This document shows, in pieces, positions 33,721 through 44,609 of a DNA stretch of 64,000 bases. The notes under the pieces are model-generated. The model was not told where the DNA came from, made no database searches, and saw only the letters and a list, made by a program, of their open reading frames with translations. Where the stretch lies: assembly GCA_017311185.1 (NCBI GenBank), contig JAESUZ010001757.1:1054001-1118000 (forward strand), written 5' to 3'. This DNA is from Proteles cristata cristata (lineage: Eukaryota > Chordata > Mammalia > Carnivora > Hyaenidae). The stretch's first letter is position 1; the number at the start of each line of letters is the position of its first letter. A program made the translations under genes and the position numbers.

Positions 33721-34330
33721 TGATTCAACTCTTTTATCTCTCTGTTCTGTGAGGACGATTCATGATGTGCCTCGGAAATAACTTCAGATATAGCTTCTGA
33801 AATGACACTACTTCACAGGCATATGACAGCACCCCATATTCAATTATACCAAAAGCCAAATTTCTACCTTTTAATTTCAACTGACAGTACAGATTCCTAA
33901 CAATTTGAGGGCTTTAATATTATAGTTTGAAATGAGTTGAGGCTCCCTTCTAATTTGGAGAGTTACTGGTTGGTTATCAATTTGACTGCTTATGAGATTG
34001 TTGGTTTCTTGAGTGGAGGCCAGAAATAACACTGAAATAGAATACTCTTTCCAAAGCGCTCTTGTAAAGTCACCATCCAATTAAAGAAAGCTGAGAAAAC
34101 ATTACTTCAAAGCGCTTTCAAGCAAGTGAACTCAAACTTTGCACACAAATGGAGTGCTGCTTTTATTTCACATAAGCACATGTAGCTGCTTTTAATATAA
34201 TGTTGATAGAAAAATCTTGTTATCCCTGGAAAGAAATGAAGAACGAATGCTCTGTTACAACTTGCAAACCTCAGGCACTAAATTCTGGGCTCCTGGACTA
34301 GTGGACTTAAGTCTCAGCTGCTGTGCTTTG
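33721..34330. other. Unique sequence
   Basis: No feature recognised. Confidence 0.45.
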
Positions 34331-34369
34331 TCTTAATTTTTAAAAAATTTTTAAAAAACGTTTTATTTA

Positions 34370-34586
34370 TTTTTATTAAAAAAATATTTTTAACATTTAC
34401 TTATTTGAGAGAGAGACAGACAGAGTGTGAGCTGGGGAGGGCAGAGAGAGGAAGCACAGAATCCAAAGCAGGCTCCAGCTCTGAGCTGTAGGATCAGAGC
34501 CGGACGGGGGCTCAAACCCATGAACTGCAGATCACACCCTGAGCCAAAGTTGGCCATTTAACCGACCGAGCCACCCAGGACCCCCA
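34370..34586 (-). mobile_element. Older CAN SINE
   Basis: Reverse copy (tatttttaacatttacttat tail, gagccacccaggaccccc head) with several small deletions in the tRNA-like part. It is preceded by an A/T-rich run that may extend its tail to about 34335. Confidence 0.9.
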
Positions 34587-34589
34587 CAG

Positions 34590-36325
34590 CTGCTGTTCTC
34601 TCTAAAGAAAGCAGTCTTCTAGGTACCACCCTGGAGCTTCTACTTCAGTAGACAAAAGTGGGGTGCGAAAGTCAGACATGCTTACAATCGTGCCATGTGA
34701 TTTGTACTCAGGTTGTCTGCAGACTTCACTTGGGGAAAAATTAAAAAGTAAGAAAAAAAGGAACCCCGATTTGCAGCAGAGTCTATAAGATATCAGTTTC
34801 CCTGTGAGCTCAGCTCTCATAGATTGAAGTCAGGCTGTCAAACAAATTCCTAGATGTTTTGGTTATAAGTAAAAGTAAAATGGCCAAGGGACTTAGAAAA
34901 CACACAATTGTAAAAGCACGTATCTCTCTATTATTCAGAAGGGTGAATTCTATTATTCATTATTTGATTGTCTATTTCTCTATGATTCAATAACAGCGAG
35001 GCGCATTTGAGTCGGCCTGAGATGTTGAGCATTCCAGGTGAAGTTCGGCTGCTGTGAAGTATCCTGACTTGACCAGGTCTGAGAGTGTCTATCCTGAAAT
35101 CAAGGAGGCATTCCAGCAAGATGTTTTGCCTACTCACAGCCGGATAAGGGAACAGGACACAGACTGCCACACTGTCCTGTTATTGTCATCTCTTTATGTT
35201 TCCTGATCTCTGCACTTCATCTCTGGCCCAGATTTCCTTATTGCTATCTGTAATCACATCCTGCCTTGGAAATGTCAGACTTGATCCTGAGGAGTACAGT
35301 CACTCCAACAGCTTCCACTCTGGGCCCTTCTCCTGTGTTAATAGGGTAAGATGTGGTTAGACATTAAATCGAATTACTGGAGTCCTTTCCATCAACAGAA
35401 CACTGCCTGAGGCTGGCATCAATAAATGGTGTGGATACTTGGTTTAGCCAATTGTTCTGAGTAGGAATAAAGTAAACCTCAGTTTATCACAAGTGGGTGT
35501 CTATGTGTCCATCAGAACAACTTTGCTTGATGGTCTGAGGGGCTTGAATGTCATTTTTCCATCTAGTTGAGTCTGAGAAAGAGAAAACAAACAAAGGAAA
35601 GTTTATCATTGCTGACAGATACACAAATAGTGTGCATCTTGGAACAAATTTCGATCCACATATTATTCTCACCCTCCACATGTTTAGTCTGGATTGCAGC
35701 TAACATAAACCAGAATCAGGATCGGATCTCTGGTGTGTTCACGCAACTTGGTGAAGGCATCAACTGTCAAGGCCTCATTGATCCCGATTCAAATGCCCAC
35801 TCAGGAAATTCATAAATCTTAGCCCCATCTAGAAACTTATAAATCTCCTTTGAATCTCATTATACGATTACCCACCTGACATCACATACGTGAAGGGCAA
35901 ATTGAAACAGTGTTTGCGAAACAAAATTCAACATACTGTAGGCATTTCTGCTCCTATTTCCTTAAGGGAAATTTAAAAATTGCTTTGCAAAGATGATGTC
36001 CTATGTCCTTATGCCTTCTGAAGAGCTTGAAACAAAGAACATTTTTCTGAGATATTCCCCCAAAGAGAGCTATGAAGGAATGCTTTTAAAATTTAAAGTA
36101 AGTCTCTTTAAAAGAAACTTGGTCACTCCCAGGCCCACTAATCTGGTCTTTTGAATGTGAAAGAAATAAAAATATTTCAAATTCTTTATAGATACATAAA
36201 ACTTCCAGATGGGATAGACTTTCTAGTCTCTCCTTTCCATTTCTTTATTCCTACATCTGCATAAACTCTGGGAAGATAAGCATCTTTCCATAAAAAGAGT
36301 CCTGTTTACTAACAATCTATGGTAT
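34590..36325. other. Unique sequence with one splice-like open segment
   Basis: No repeats recognised apart from an isolated exon-like stretch at 35487-35572. ORFs of 72-82 codons (34602-34820, 34931-35170, 35567-35815) show no signature. Confidence 0.4.
35487..35572 (-). other. Possible minus-strand terminal exon, weak
   Basis: On the minus strand a long pyrimidine tract ending ttttctctttctcag (very good acceptor form) is followed by 27 sense codons (STRWKNDIQAPQTIKQSCSD ...) and TGA at 35487-35489. Only this frame is open after the acceptor. No donor or AATAAA follows closely, and no partner exon was found, so this may be a decoy splice site. Confidence 0.18.
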
Positions 36326-36329
36326 ATCA

Positions 36330-36525
36330 GACTCTAGACCAGGGACTTTATCTCATTTGGAATTTTCAATCCCTAGAGGTATCATCAACCCACCTTGCAA
36401 TAAACAAAATGAGGATCAGAAAAGGTAGATGGTTTGCCTAAAGCAAAAAGAGCTGGACAGAAAAGTTTGAAGTCGGGTCTATCTGAGTCCAAAATTATTC
36501 CTTGGGTTTTGTGTCTGCATGTCCA
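36330..36525 (+). mobile_element. MIR SINE remnant
   Basis: Order: ctagaccagggactttatct, ttcaatccctagaggtatca, caaaatgaggatcagaaaag, atggtttgcctaaagcaa, gaagtcgggtctatctgagt. This matches the MIR core. Confidence 0.7.
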
Positions 36526-36584
36526 CGTGGGTATGATTTATCATACAAAGAGAATGAACTTCTTTCTCTCTGATCCAGAATTTT

Positions 36585-36770
36585 CTACTTACTAGTCCTT
36601 TGACCATGTGCAAAGACTGAACTCTCTAAAAGGTGAATTTCTTTGACAGGAAAATGGGAATGAGAATTTTTGTTCCTTGCAGTTCATAGCATTGTTGACG
36701 AAGTTAAATGAGATAAGTAATATATGGTGTTTTTATAAGTGCTAAAACACCGTCAAATCTCAGGCTACAT
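36585..36770 (+). mobile_element. MIR SINE remnant
   Basis: Order: ctagtcctttgaccatgtgc, tttgacaggaaaatgggaat, gttaaatgagataagtaata, agtgctaaaacaccgtca. This matches the MIR 3' half. Confidence 0.7.
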
Positions 36771-36819
36771 CTCCCAGACAGCCAGGGGTCACTGTCACTC
36801 TCCTCTCATTGAGATGTCT

Positions 36820-37115
36820 TTAAGGTGACTTAAATACTGACTGTAAGCCTTCCTCCCATACTTCACTTAAGCCTCTACTTAAATGTTATCTCCTTACATT
36901 AACTTCCCCAACTGCCCTATTTAAAAGGCCACATCACTCTCTCCCTCACCCATTGTAATTACCCATTGTAATTTTCCTCTTGGCACTTAGTACCACCTGA
37001 TGCTTGGTATCTCCAAGCAAAATGTGAGTTTCACAAGAGTGGACCTTTGACTTGAAGACTGCTATGTCCCAACTTTGTAGAACAGAGCCTGGCATATTTC
37101 TAGAATAAATAAAAG
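36820..37115 (+). mobile_element. L2 LINE 3' region
   Basis: Typical L2 stretches: ctacttaaatgttatctcct, cttccccaactgccctattt, ccattgtaattttcctcttg, atgtgagtttcacaagagtg, agagcctggcatatttctag and aataaataaaagaatgaa at the end. Confidence 0.8.
36948..36973 (+). repeat. 13-bp perfect tandem duplication in L2
   Basis: acccattgtaatt occurs twice head to tail. This is a small slippage-type duplication within the L2 remnant. Confidence 0.9.
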
Positions 37116-37435
37116 AATGAATCTTAAGAATTTTAGACATTATGATAGACCAGGAAATATTGGATTGGCCAGATGATTCCATAATACACCCCTTAAATCA
37201 CACCATAAACATCTCTGTTGAAGCTTATGAAAGCCTTTCAAAGAGACCCTACTAAATCTTGCACGATGCTTTTTCACATATTATTAAAATGGAGAATGTA
37301 GATAAAATCAGTCATTTCCTTCAAGACTTCTGACTGATTTCCATTAAAGTTGCTGCCTTTACAATAGCTCCTTGAATGACTGGCATTAATCTCCTTATAA
37401 ACTCTCAGAAAAGAGAGAGTGCCATATTCTCTCCA
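37116..37435. other. Unique sequence
   Basis: No feature recognised. Confidence 0.4.
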
Positions 37436-37439
37436 TATT

Positions 37440-38480
37440 CATTTATTCATTCCTTCATCTATTATTTCTTTCATTCATATAATTATTTGACAAATATTTT
37501 TAGGGTACATTCTGAGCTTGTCAATATTCTAAGTTCTGAAGCTATAGCAGGAACCAAAATCCCTGCCTTCATGGAGCTTATATTCTAATGGGGAGAGAGA
37601 CAGATAACAGACAGATGGGCAAGTATCTTTGGTGAATGAGCAATGCTGTGGAAAGAAATAGAGTGTAAAAGAAATCGGGAGCTGAGTGGGATGGGGTAGA
37701 GAGGGCAGCCAAACCTGGGGATATTAGGGAAAGTCATCTAAAGAAATAAAAGGTTTGGGACACCTAGTGTCTCAGTTGGTTAAGCATCTGACTCTTGATT
37801 TCTGCTCAGGTCATGATCTCATGGTTCATGGGTTTGAGCACCACATCAGACAGCATGGGGTCTTCTTGGGATTCTTTCTCTCCCTCTCTCGCTGCCTCTC
37901 CCTCACTCTTCCTCTCTCTCCCTCTTTCTTGAAATAAATAAAAACGGTTAAGAAAAAAAGAAATAGGAGGTTAAACGCCGTGTAAATGGGGTGTGGGGCA
38001 GGATATGTCTTAGAGAGAGGGGGCTACAGGCAAAAGAAGAGCCAATGAGAAGTCCTTGAGGTAGTGGTGGGTGGGGCATACTCTGAGACTACAAGGAGTC
38101 AGTGTGGCAGGAGCTACTGAAGCAGGCAATTGGGTCACTCAGGACCTTACAGACCTGGGCCCAGAGTGTATGGAGAGCAGTGAATGAAGAAGGGAAGGGC
38201 TACTTGATAAGAAGGGTAACAAGGGAGTGGGTCTTCGAAGGACACCATTGGAATTCAACTTTACTTGGGGAGATGGAGGCCAGCAGAGGAGTCTAAGGGG
38301 CCCAGTGACATAACTTTTTGGAAGATGATTCTGGTAGCTGTGTTAGCAGCCAGCCACGGGGGGGGTTGGAATCTATGTAAAAGACCAATGAGGCCCCTTT
38401 GAGAGAAAGCGGTCAAGGATGACGCCAAGATTTGGGGCCTGGAACAACCAGCAGAAGTAAGTTGCCACACAATGAGATGA
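37440..38480 (+). mobile_element. Ancient L2-like repeat, long copy split by a SINE
   Basis: Starts with the attcattcattc-type end, then atccctgccttcatggagct, tatattctaatggggagaga. It continues after the SINE with aggaccttacagacctggg, aagatgattctggtagctgt and gtcaaggatgacgccaagat. The same family provides 24440-24985. I recognise the family but am unsure of its library name. Confidence 0.6.
37757..37956 (+). mobile_element. Older CAN SINE
   Basis: Forward copy of the 'ctgactcttgatttctgctc' variant, with an aaataaataaaaac tail. Diverged duplication aaagaaataaaagg / aaagaaataggagg at its flanks. Confidence 0.9.
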
Positions 38481-39400
38481 GGAAAGGAGAGGAGTTTAGG
38501 GCTTGGAGAAAGTGGGATTGGAGGCCCTCAGTCGTAAGTACCAGAACTCATCTGGCCAATTTAAGCAGCAAAGGAATGGAGCAGCATACAGAGCTGGTGT
38601 GGGAGAGCCGGGGCTCCAGGCTTGGAGGCCAGCAGCCAGGAACACATCCAAACAGCACCGCAGGCTGCCCCAGAGGGGCCTCCATGGCCGTGGCCACTGG
38701 GCAGACGCAGCCCAAGCCCAGGCTGACATCAGACACCTGAAACTCCACCTCCACTGCCTGGAGCGCTAGCCCTCACTGTGATTCTCACCAAAAAATAGAG
38801 AGAGTATGGCATATGCTCCTGCTTCTCGCTTCCCCCTCAGCTACGGGGCACCTGAAGGCAGAACCTGGTCACCGGTAGCAGAGGAGCCTGGCTCACAGGT
38901 TTCTGGTTTCCAGCTTGAGGATTTGATGGCACAAACCCCCAAACAGCTATTCACAAGGGCATGACAAGCAGCAAGCACCAAGTCTTGCTGTCATGTCAGC
39001 AATGCCATCATTGCTTTGCCCGAAGCAAGGCATTTGCTCCCTGAACATTTTCTTAAAGAGGATATAATTTTTTTTTCCCCACCTTCAGATCTGGATGAGG
39101 TTTCTTGTGGAATATATGGAATATATGGAATAATATGTCCTGCCCAGGACCGGGTGAAGGCCTGAAGCGTGGTGAAAACTATATCAGTCTTTGGGAAATG
39201 GTGTTGTGAAAAACAGTGACAAGATGTTTGAAACCTAGAAGTCAAAAAATTTCAAGGGAAGGATTAATAATGATCCTGAGACATAGAAGGGAATATATAA
39301 ATATACAAATGGCTTATGATAAATGGCTTAATTGAAAATGGTTTTATTAATATTAAAAATCTGGAGATTTGGGAAGCCCTAGTCTACTATTTCTTAAGAG
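38481..39400. other. GC-richer unique sequence
   Basis: Overlapping open frames on both strands (about 38432-38769) arise in GC-rich sequence; none has a recognisable product. Three copies of the unit ggaatatat occur near 39109-39135. Confidence 0.35.
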
Positions 39401-39404
39401 TAGT

Positions 39405-39660
39405 CATTATCACCAGATAATATTAACTACTTATGTTATCATTTATTGGGAGGTTATCAATGCTAAATGCTACTATGCAAAATTTTAACTTTCGGCATAT
39501 CATTTGACTGTAATACTAACCCCATGGAGCGGGACTAGGCTCAGAGAGCTTAAGTACCTTGTCTAACTAGTAAATGATGAGACTCTCTAAGTACTTAGTC
39601 TACTTATTAGATGATGAGATTCCAATGTCCTAAACTCTTAGCTACAAGGCTACATGCCCC
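39405..39660 (+). mobile_element. MIR SINE
   Basis: Order: catttattgggaggttatca, atgctactatgcaaaatttt, taatactaaccccatggagc, aggctcagagagcttaagta, ccttgtctaactagtaaatg. This is a clear MIR core. Confidence 0.8.
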
Positions 39661-39771
39661 AATTCCATCTCTAAGAAAACACAATGTCAAGTTAGAAACC
39701 AGGAGATACACACCCTAACAATCCACCCCCAAATACTCTCATTAAATGTATATTTTAACTTTCTTTTTCTT

Positions 39772-39905
39772 TGTTTTTTTAATTTTTAAATGTTTATTTA
39801 TTTTTGAGAGACAGAGACTGTGAGAACCAGGGAGGAGCAGAGGAAAAGGGAGGGAGACACAGAATCTGAAACAGGCTCTAGGCTCTGAGCTGTCAGCACA
39901 GCTCC
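39772..39905 (-). mobile_element. CAN SINE lacking its tRNA-like head
   Basis: Reverse copy with tail tgtttatttatttttgagag and body down to ctgtcagcacag near 39902, then it stops. The head that should follow is absent and the duplicated unit begins at 39906. Confidence 0.9.
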
Positions 39906-40401
39906 AGTTAGGAGCTGATCAATAAATTGTGACATATCTCCATAACAGAATATCATGAATTCTCTAAAAGCCAGGGAAGATCTTTAAAATATACTTTTAA
40001 GTTAAAAAAAATATCTACATGGAAAATAGAAGTCACAGTGTGATTCTATTTGTAAACCTATACACATAGATTTATATGCTTACAGATGCATAAAACATTT
40101 CTAGAAGGACACATAAACTATTAGAGGAAGGAAAAAAGGATTTGTAAAGGGAAAGAGACACTTTAACTTTCAGTTTATATCTTTCTCTATGGTTTCAATT
40201 TTCTATGTTGTGTATAGATACATTGTATACTTACAGAAAGTGAGTGTTTTCAATAATTTCTGGATTTGAAATGTTGGTGAGTCTTTTGGAAGAAATCATT
40301 TTATGCCTTCTTACACTTCACTTTAAAATTATGAAGCTGTAGGGAACATTGTATTGTTTTGATCTTTATACTAGATGTTCTTATTAGTCTTGATTGTTCT
40401 T
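39906..40401 (+). repeat. Direct duplication, copy 1 (496 bp)
   Basis: Begins agttaggagctgatcaataa and ends cttgattgttctt. Nearly identical to 40472-40942, with a handful of substitutions plus a net 25-bp difference near the right end. It abuts the poly-T of a truncated SINE. Confidence 0.95.
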
Positions 40402-40460
40402 TTTTTTTTTTAATATTTTTATTTATTTCTAGGAGAGAGAGAGAGAGACAGCGTGAGCAA
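40402..40460 (-). mobile_element. 5'-truncated young CAN SINE between duplicated copies
   Basis: Only the poly-A tail and the last part of the body are present in reverse orientation (poly-T, tttttatttatttctagg, GA run, cagcgtgagca). The ctagg-type tail marks the young subfamily. About 11 extra bases (atgtaattatt) separate it from copy 2. Confidence 0.9.
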
Positions 40461-40471
40461 ATGTAATTATT

Positions 40472-40942
40472 AGTTAGGAGCTGATCAATAAATTGTGACA
40501 TATCTCCATAACAGAATATCATGAATTCTCTAAAAGCCAGGGAAGATCTTTAAAATATACTTTTAAGTTAAAAAAAATATCTACATGGAAAATAGAAGCC
40601 ACAGTGTGATTCTATTTGTAAACCTATACACATAGATTTATATGCTTACAGATGCATAAAACATTTCTAGAAGGACACATAAACTATTAGAGGAAGGAAA
40701 AAAGGATTTGTAAATGGTAAGAGACACTTTAACTTTCAGTTTATATCTTTCTCTATGGTTTCAATTTTCTATGTTGTGTATAGATACATTGTATACTTAC
40801 AGAAAGTGAGTGTTTTCAATAATTTCTGGATTTGAAATGTTGGTGAGTCTTTTGGAAGAAGTCATTTTATGCCTTCTTACACTTCACTTTAAAATTATGA
40901 AGCCATTGTACCCTAGATGTTCTTATTATCTTGATTGTTCTT
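40472..40942 (+). repeat. Direct duplication, copy 2 (471 bp)
   Basis: Starts at the same base as copy 1 (agttaggagctgatc) and ends at the same gattgttctt, after which unrelated sequence (cttaatatttattgc) continues. Offset to copy 1 is 566 bp at the left end. Confidence 0.95.
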
Positions 40943-41185
40943 CTTAATATTTATTGCTAATCCAAGTTGCATAGCGCTAATATGCAGTCATTTAGTATAG
41001 ATGGTCTTTTCCTTCTAAATAAAAAGAACACAGAATTTTACACTAAAAATGGTCAAAATGGTATCTTTATGTTACGTATATTTTACCACAATTAACAACA
41101 ACAACAAAACCCCCCCCAGAACTTCATAACATAAAGTATTCTATGGAAGTTTAAATCCTAACTACACTTCCTTGGTGCCTGCCAA
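40943..41185. other. Unique sequence
   Basis: AT-rich. A short C-run (cccccccc) occurs near 41110. No feature recognised. Confidence 0.4.
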
Positions 41186-41272
41186 GCCCAAGCTCTAAGA
41201 AAAGCACTCCACATGTTTCTCTTCCTGAATCTTCCGATTTCTACAACCGTGGTGCTTTTACTGCCCCTTAAA

Positions 41273-41300
41273 AACCAAAAACCAAAAACCAAAACCAAAT
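41273..41300 (+). repeat. (AAAAACC)n short repeat
   Basis: Three to four units of aaaaacc just before the SINE at 41301. Confidence 0.8.
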
Positions 41301-41508
41301 GACTTCTGGTGGCTCAGTTGGTTAAGTGTTGGATTTTTGATTTTGGCTCAGGTCATGATCTCATGGTTCATGAGTTTACGCCCTGCATCAGGCTCTGTGC
41401 TGGCAGCAAGGAGATTGTTTGGGTTTCTCTCAGTCTCTCTCTCTCTCTCTTCCTCCCCTGTGCCGGCTTTCTCTCTCTCTCTCTGAAAATAAATAAATAA
41501 ACTTAAAA
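41301..41508 (+). mobile_element. Older CAN SINE with damaged head
   Basis: Forward copy whose first bases read gacttctggtggctcagttg, so the usual GGGGCGCC start is lost. Normal body and an aaataaataaataaac tail. Confidence 0.88.
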
Positions 41509-41754
41509 GGTCAAATAAAAAGAACTCTGAAAGAAATGATTTTCCCAAGGGCATGCAGTTGGCAACAGGTGAATGCAGAGGCAGCCCGGAGAGGGAGCCT
41601 GGCCACAGGAGCCGGTGAGCTAGCACATTACTCCTTACAGCCTCTCAATACAGACGAGTTCCACTCCTAGAAATGTGACTGTGACATTCCCAAAGAAATT
41701 TGACTCACTCTTCCTTATACATCCATAGTGAAATGTGAAGCCTAAGGATAAAAA

Positions 41755-41920
41755 TTATTTAACATAAGGATCTGGGGACTTTCGGGCTATATTTTCTGAT
41801 TTACACATTAATTTTCACAACAGTACTCTGTAACTCATAGTATGGTAACTAATTGATAGGTGGAATTTTTTCCATATAGAATAAGTAACTGGAGTACACT
41901 GGCTCATTAAATTTTCTGGC
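41755..41920 (+). mobile_element. MIR-like SINE remnant
   Basis: Contains tttacacattaattttcaca, acagtactctgtaactcata and gaataagtaactggagta, following the MIR core order. Diverged. Confidence 0.5.
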
Positions 41921-42254
41921 TCTATAGTAATGCATAGGAAAAGTACTGAAAATATTCTGAAATATATTAGTTCACCTTCTTAGTAGAAGAGCAATAGGAT
42001 CTTCTTTAGATAAAAGAATTTCTTATGCAATCATCATAATTTCAGTGATCATTGTCTAAACATATATTAAGCTGAATTTATAATGAAACTGTGCTATATC
42101 CTGAAAATGTGTTTTTTGACACTAATTATCAATATGGGCTTGTTTTACATAATTTTCTCCCATGTTTTCTAAAACTAGAATTTTCAAAATAATTCTGGCT
42201 AATCGGATGCCAGTTAATAAGGTTTGGCTACACACGAATGTTTCTTTCTTTCTT

Positions 42255-42456
42255 TTAATTTTTAAAAATGTTTGTGTATTATTTTGAGAGAGAGAGACAG
42301 AGCACAAGCAGGGGAGGGACAGAGAGAGACAGAAGGAGGCTCCAGGTTCCAAGCTGTCAACATAGAGACTGACGCAAGGCTCGAACTCATGAACTGCGAG
42401 ATCAAACCCTGAGTCAAAGTCAGATGCTTAACTGACTGAGCCACCCAATCACCCCT
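42255..42456 (-). mobile_element. Older CAN SINE
   Basis: Reverse copy (aaaaatgtttgtgtattatt tail, gagccacccaatcacccc head). Confidence 0.9.
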
Positions 42457-42459
42457 CAC

Positions 42460-42728
42460 ACTAATGTTTTGGGGAGTTCAAAAAAATGCATAATTCTCGA
42501 ATTGTTAGGTTTGGAGAAAACTCTACAGTGAAAGACACTAAATCAGCACAAACACAAAGCATTGTTTGTAAAACAGAGGAGACTGTACTTTCACAAAATA
42601 CACATTCCTGCCACACCTTACACCCCCATCCCACCTCTCACCCAGGTACTCCTTTGGAGAAGACTGATTCTGGCCTCCCTTGCACCTCACCCATAGTTAC
42701 TCTGTTTTCTTCCTTTAAGTCCCCTCAC

Positions 42729-42765
<37 letters not shown>

Positions 42766-43677
42766 AAAAAGAGAGAGAATGTGTGTTATAGGATCTCTAC
42801 TAGTCAGCTGGTCAAAGCTCTTAGCTAGTGTAGACATGCCTTTGGCAGCATTCCTGACAGACAACAATCTAGTCTGAATGTTATTCCTTTTAGTTTATAG
42901 GGACCTCTATGTCATTGGAAATCCCTTCCTCTGTCAGATCATTCTGATTGCTATAATCTTTCTGCCCCACCAAACAGTCAACTATTGATACTAGTTCTAG
43001 TACCTGGAGCCAGAAGATGAACACTCACTCTTCCTCAAGTCGACTTCTCGAGTCTTCTTTACCTAAGACCTGTCCTTATCTGGTTGGGGAGTTACTAAAA
43101 ATGATAAAGTCAGAGGCTAGGCAAGGCTCCTTATAACCTCTGAACAAAGTTTCTGTTGGCATGCGTTGCCTTGTGTTACAATATAAAGCATCCCAGAGTC
43201 AATTTTATTTTTAACCTGGATGGGAGTTAATATTTTGCTTTCTGTAATTGAACAATGAGAGCAAATTCTTCTCAGGTATCACATCCAATGGAACTATGCT
43301 AAAAGCCACACATAAAACATATTTCAGTCAACATTCATTTCTCCTTGAAGAGTGCCTACCAGAGTCCTTAGCTCCCAGGATGAATACAGAAAGACTGATG
43401 TGCACAAAAAATTTGCACACACAATTATCAACACATTAGAAGGCAGCACAACAGTCCAAAATAATAAGCAGATAAAAAATTGCATAATCAGGTCTCAGAA
43501 TTTCTTTACTTGTGAAATGTGTGTGATTCACCTGGTGATTCTCGGTGTAGGTTAGGAAACGTTCACCTCTCTTAAAATGAGCCTGGTAAGAGCCAACCAG
43601 GCTTCATGCTTTACCAATCTACTGGGTGTTTGTTCTGCTGGGTATTATCAGCCAACCAGTTTGACCGGAATTCTGTG

Positions 43678-43680
<3 letters not shown>
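42460..43680. other. Unique sequence with a (GA)n run
   Basis: Apart from the microsatellite at 42732-42763, nothing is recognised. ORFs of 63-101 codons have no support. Confidence 0.4.
42732..42763 (+). repeat. (AG)n microsatellite
   Basis: About 15 uninterrupted GA units, followed by a purine-rich stretch to 42778. Confidence 0.95.

Positions 43681-43714
<34 letters not shown>
43681..43714 (+). repeat. (GT)17 microsatellite
   Basis: Seventeen uninterrupted GT units, a Z-DNA-prone and probably length-variable array. Confidence 0.97.
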
Positions 43715-43717
<3 letters not shown>

Positions 43718-43719
43718 TT

Positions 43720-44140
43720 TTTTGCACTGATGCGATGTATTTTCTTAGTTGTCTGAACAGACAAGTTGTTTTGGCCATGGTGTGGAGAAATCTGGAGATG
43801 GCTTTAAAGAGGATAGATCACTCTTCCAATGAAGAACTATTATACGGTCACAATCACTGATGAGAAATGATTATTTTGATGTCCACATGTTGGTGAAATC
43901 ACTTGAGGGCAGGGAAGCAACCCTTCTGATTGATGTGGGTAGTAGAGGGTAATTTGTCAAACCAGTTTCCCCAGAAAACACCTTCAGACAAACACTTCCT
44001 AACTTTTCTCTTGCCTGAAGTACCTCTTATAGATTGGAAACGGGGTGGTTTACACTGAACTTTTGGTGCTTGGTGTGAAGACATCCAACAGATTTTATTT
44101 GTGGGCAGTGAAATGAAAGAAGAAACAAAACTGCCTATGG
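43720..44140. other. Unique sequence
   Basis: No feature recognised. Confidence 0.4.
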
Positions 44141-44141
44141 G

Positions 44142-44292
44142 AAAAGCATCAGCCTTCGATCAAACTTGAAATCAAATCCTAGCTTTGCCGTCATTAGCTT
44201 CATGGCCTCAGATCCTACTGAATCTCAGTCCTCCACAGCAACGGACTACTGTGAATTTAAGTAACTCACATACAACACCCAGGATTGTGTCC
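44142..44292 (+). mobile_element. MIR-like SINE remnant
   Basis: Contains gaaatcaaatcctagctttg, ttagcttcatggcctcagat and gaatctcagtcctccacagc, in MIR order. Confidence 0.6.
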
Positions 44293-44297
44293 AGCGC

Positions 44298-44500
44298 ATT
44301 GGTTCTCACGTGTGGTTCCCAAAAGAAGAAGCAGAAGCACCAGCATCTGGGAATGTGGTAGAAATGCAAATGTGCCGCCCCACCCCAGACTTAATGAATC
44401 AGCAAGGGACAGGAAGGGAAGGGTCAGCAATCTGTTTTTAACAAGCCCTCAATGTGATTCCAAGGCATGATAAATTTGAGAACCACTGTCCTAGCATGTG
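44298..44500. mobile_element. MER5A-like hAT-Charlie element, both ends present
   Basis: Left end cattggttctcacgtgtggt and right end atttgagaaccactgtccta form an imperfect inverted repeat around a ccgccccaccccagactta / gcaatctgtttttaacaagc centre. Confidence 0.75.
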
Positions 44501-44609
44501 AAAGTTCCTTAAAACATGCAGCTGTTACATATTTCATACCTATTTGATTTTAGTCCAGTACTTTACAGCTTACAGAGCTGCTTTGCCACTCAAAATGCCA
44601 TCTACTTTG

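Larger units (their letters stand above)
41186..41630 (+). mobile_element. MIR SINE split by a CAN SINE
   Basis: Left part: gctctaagaaaagcactcca, ctcttcctgaatcttccg, gtggtgcttttactgcccct. Right part after the younger SINE: gaaatgattttcccaagggc, atgcagttggcaacaggtga. Together they follow the MIR order. Confidence 0.6.

Noticed and set aside
38432..38769. Overlapping ORFs of 68-102 codons on both strands
   Set aside because: All frames are open in GC-rich DNA next to an old repeat; no frame stands out.
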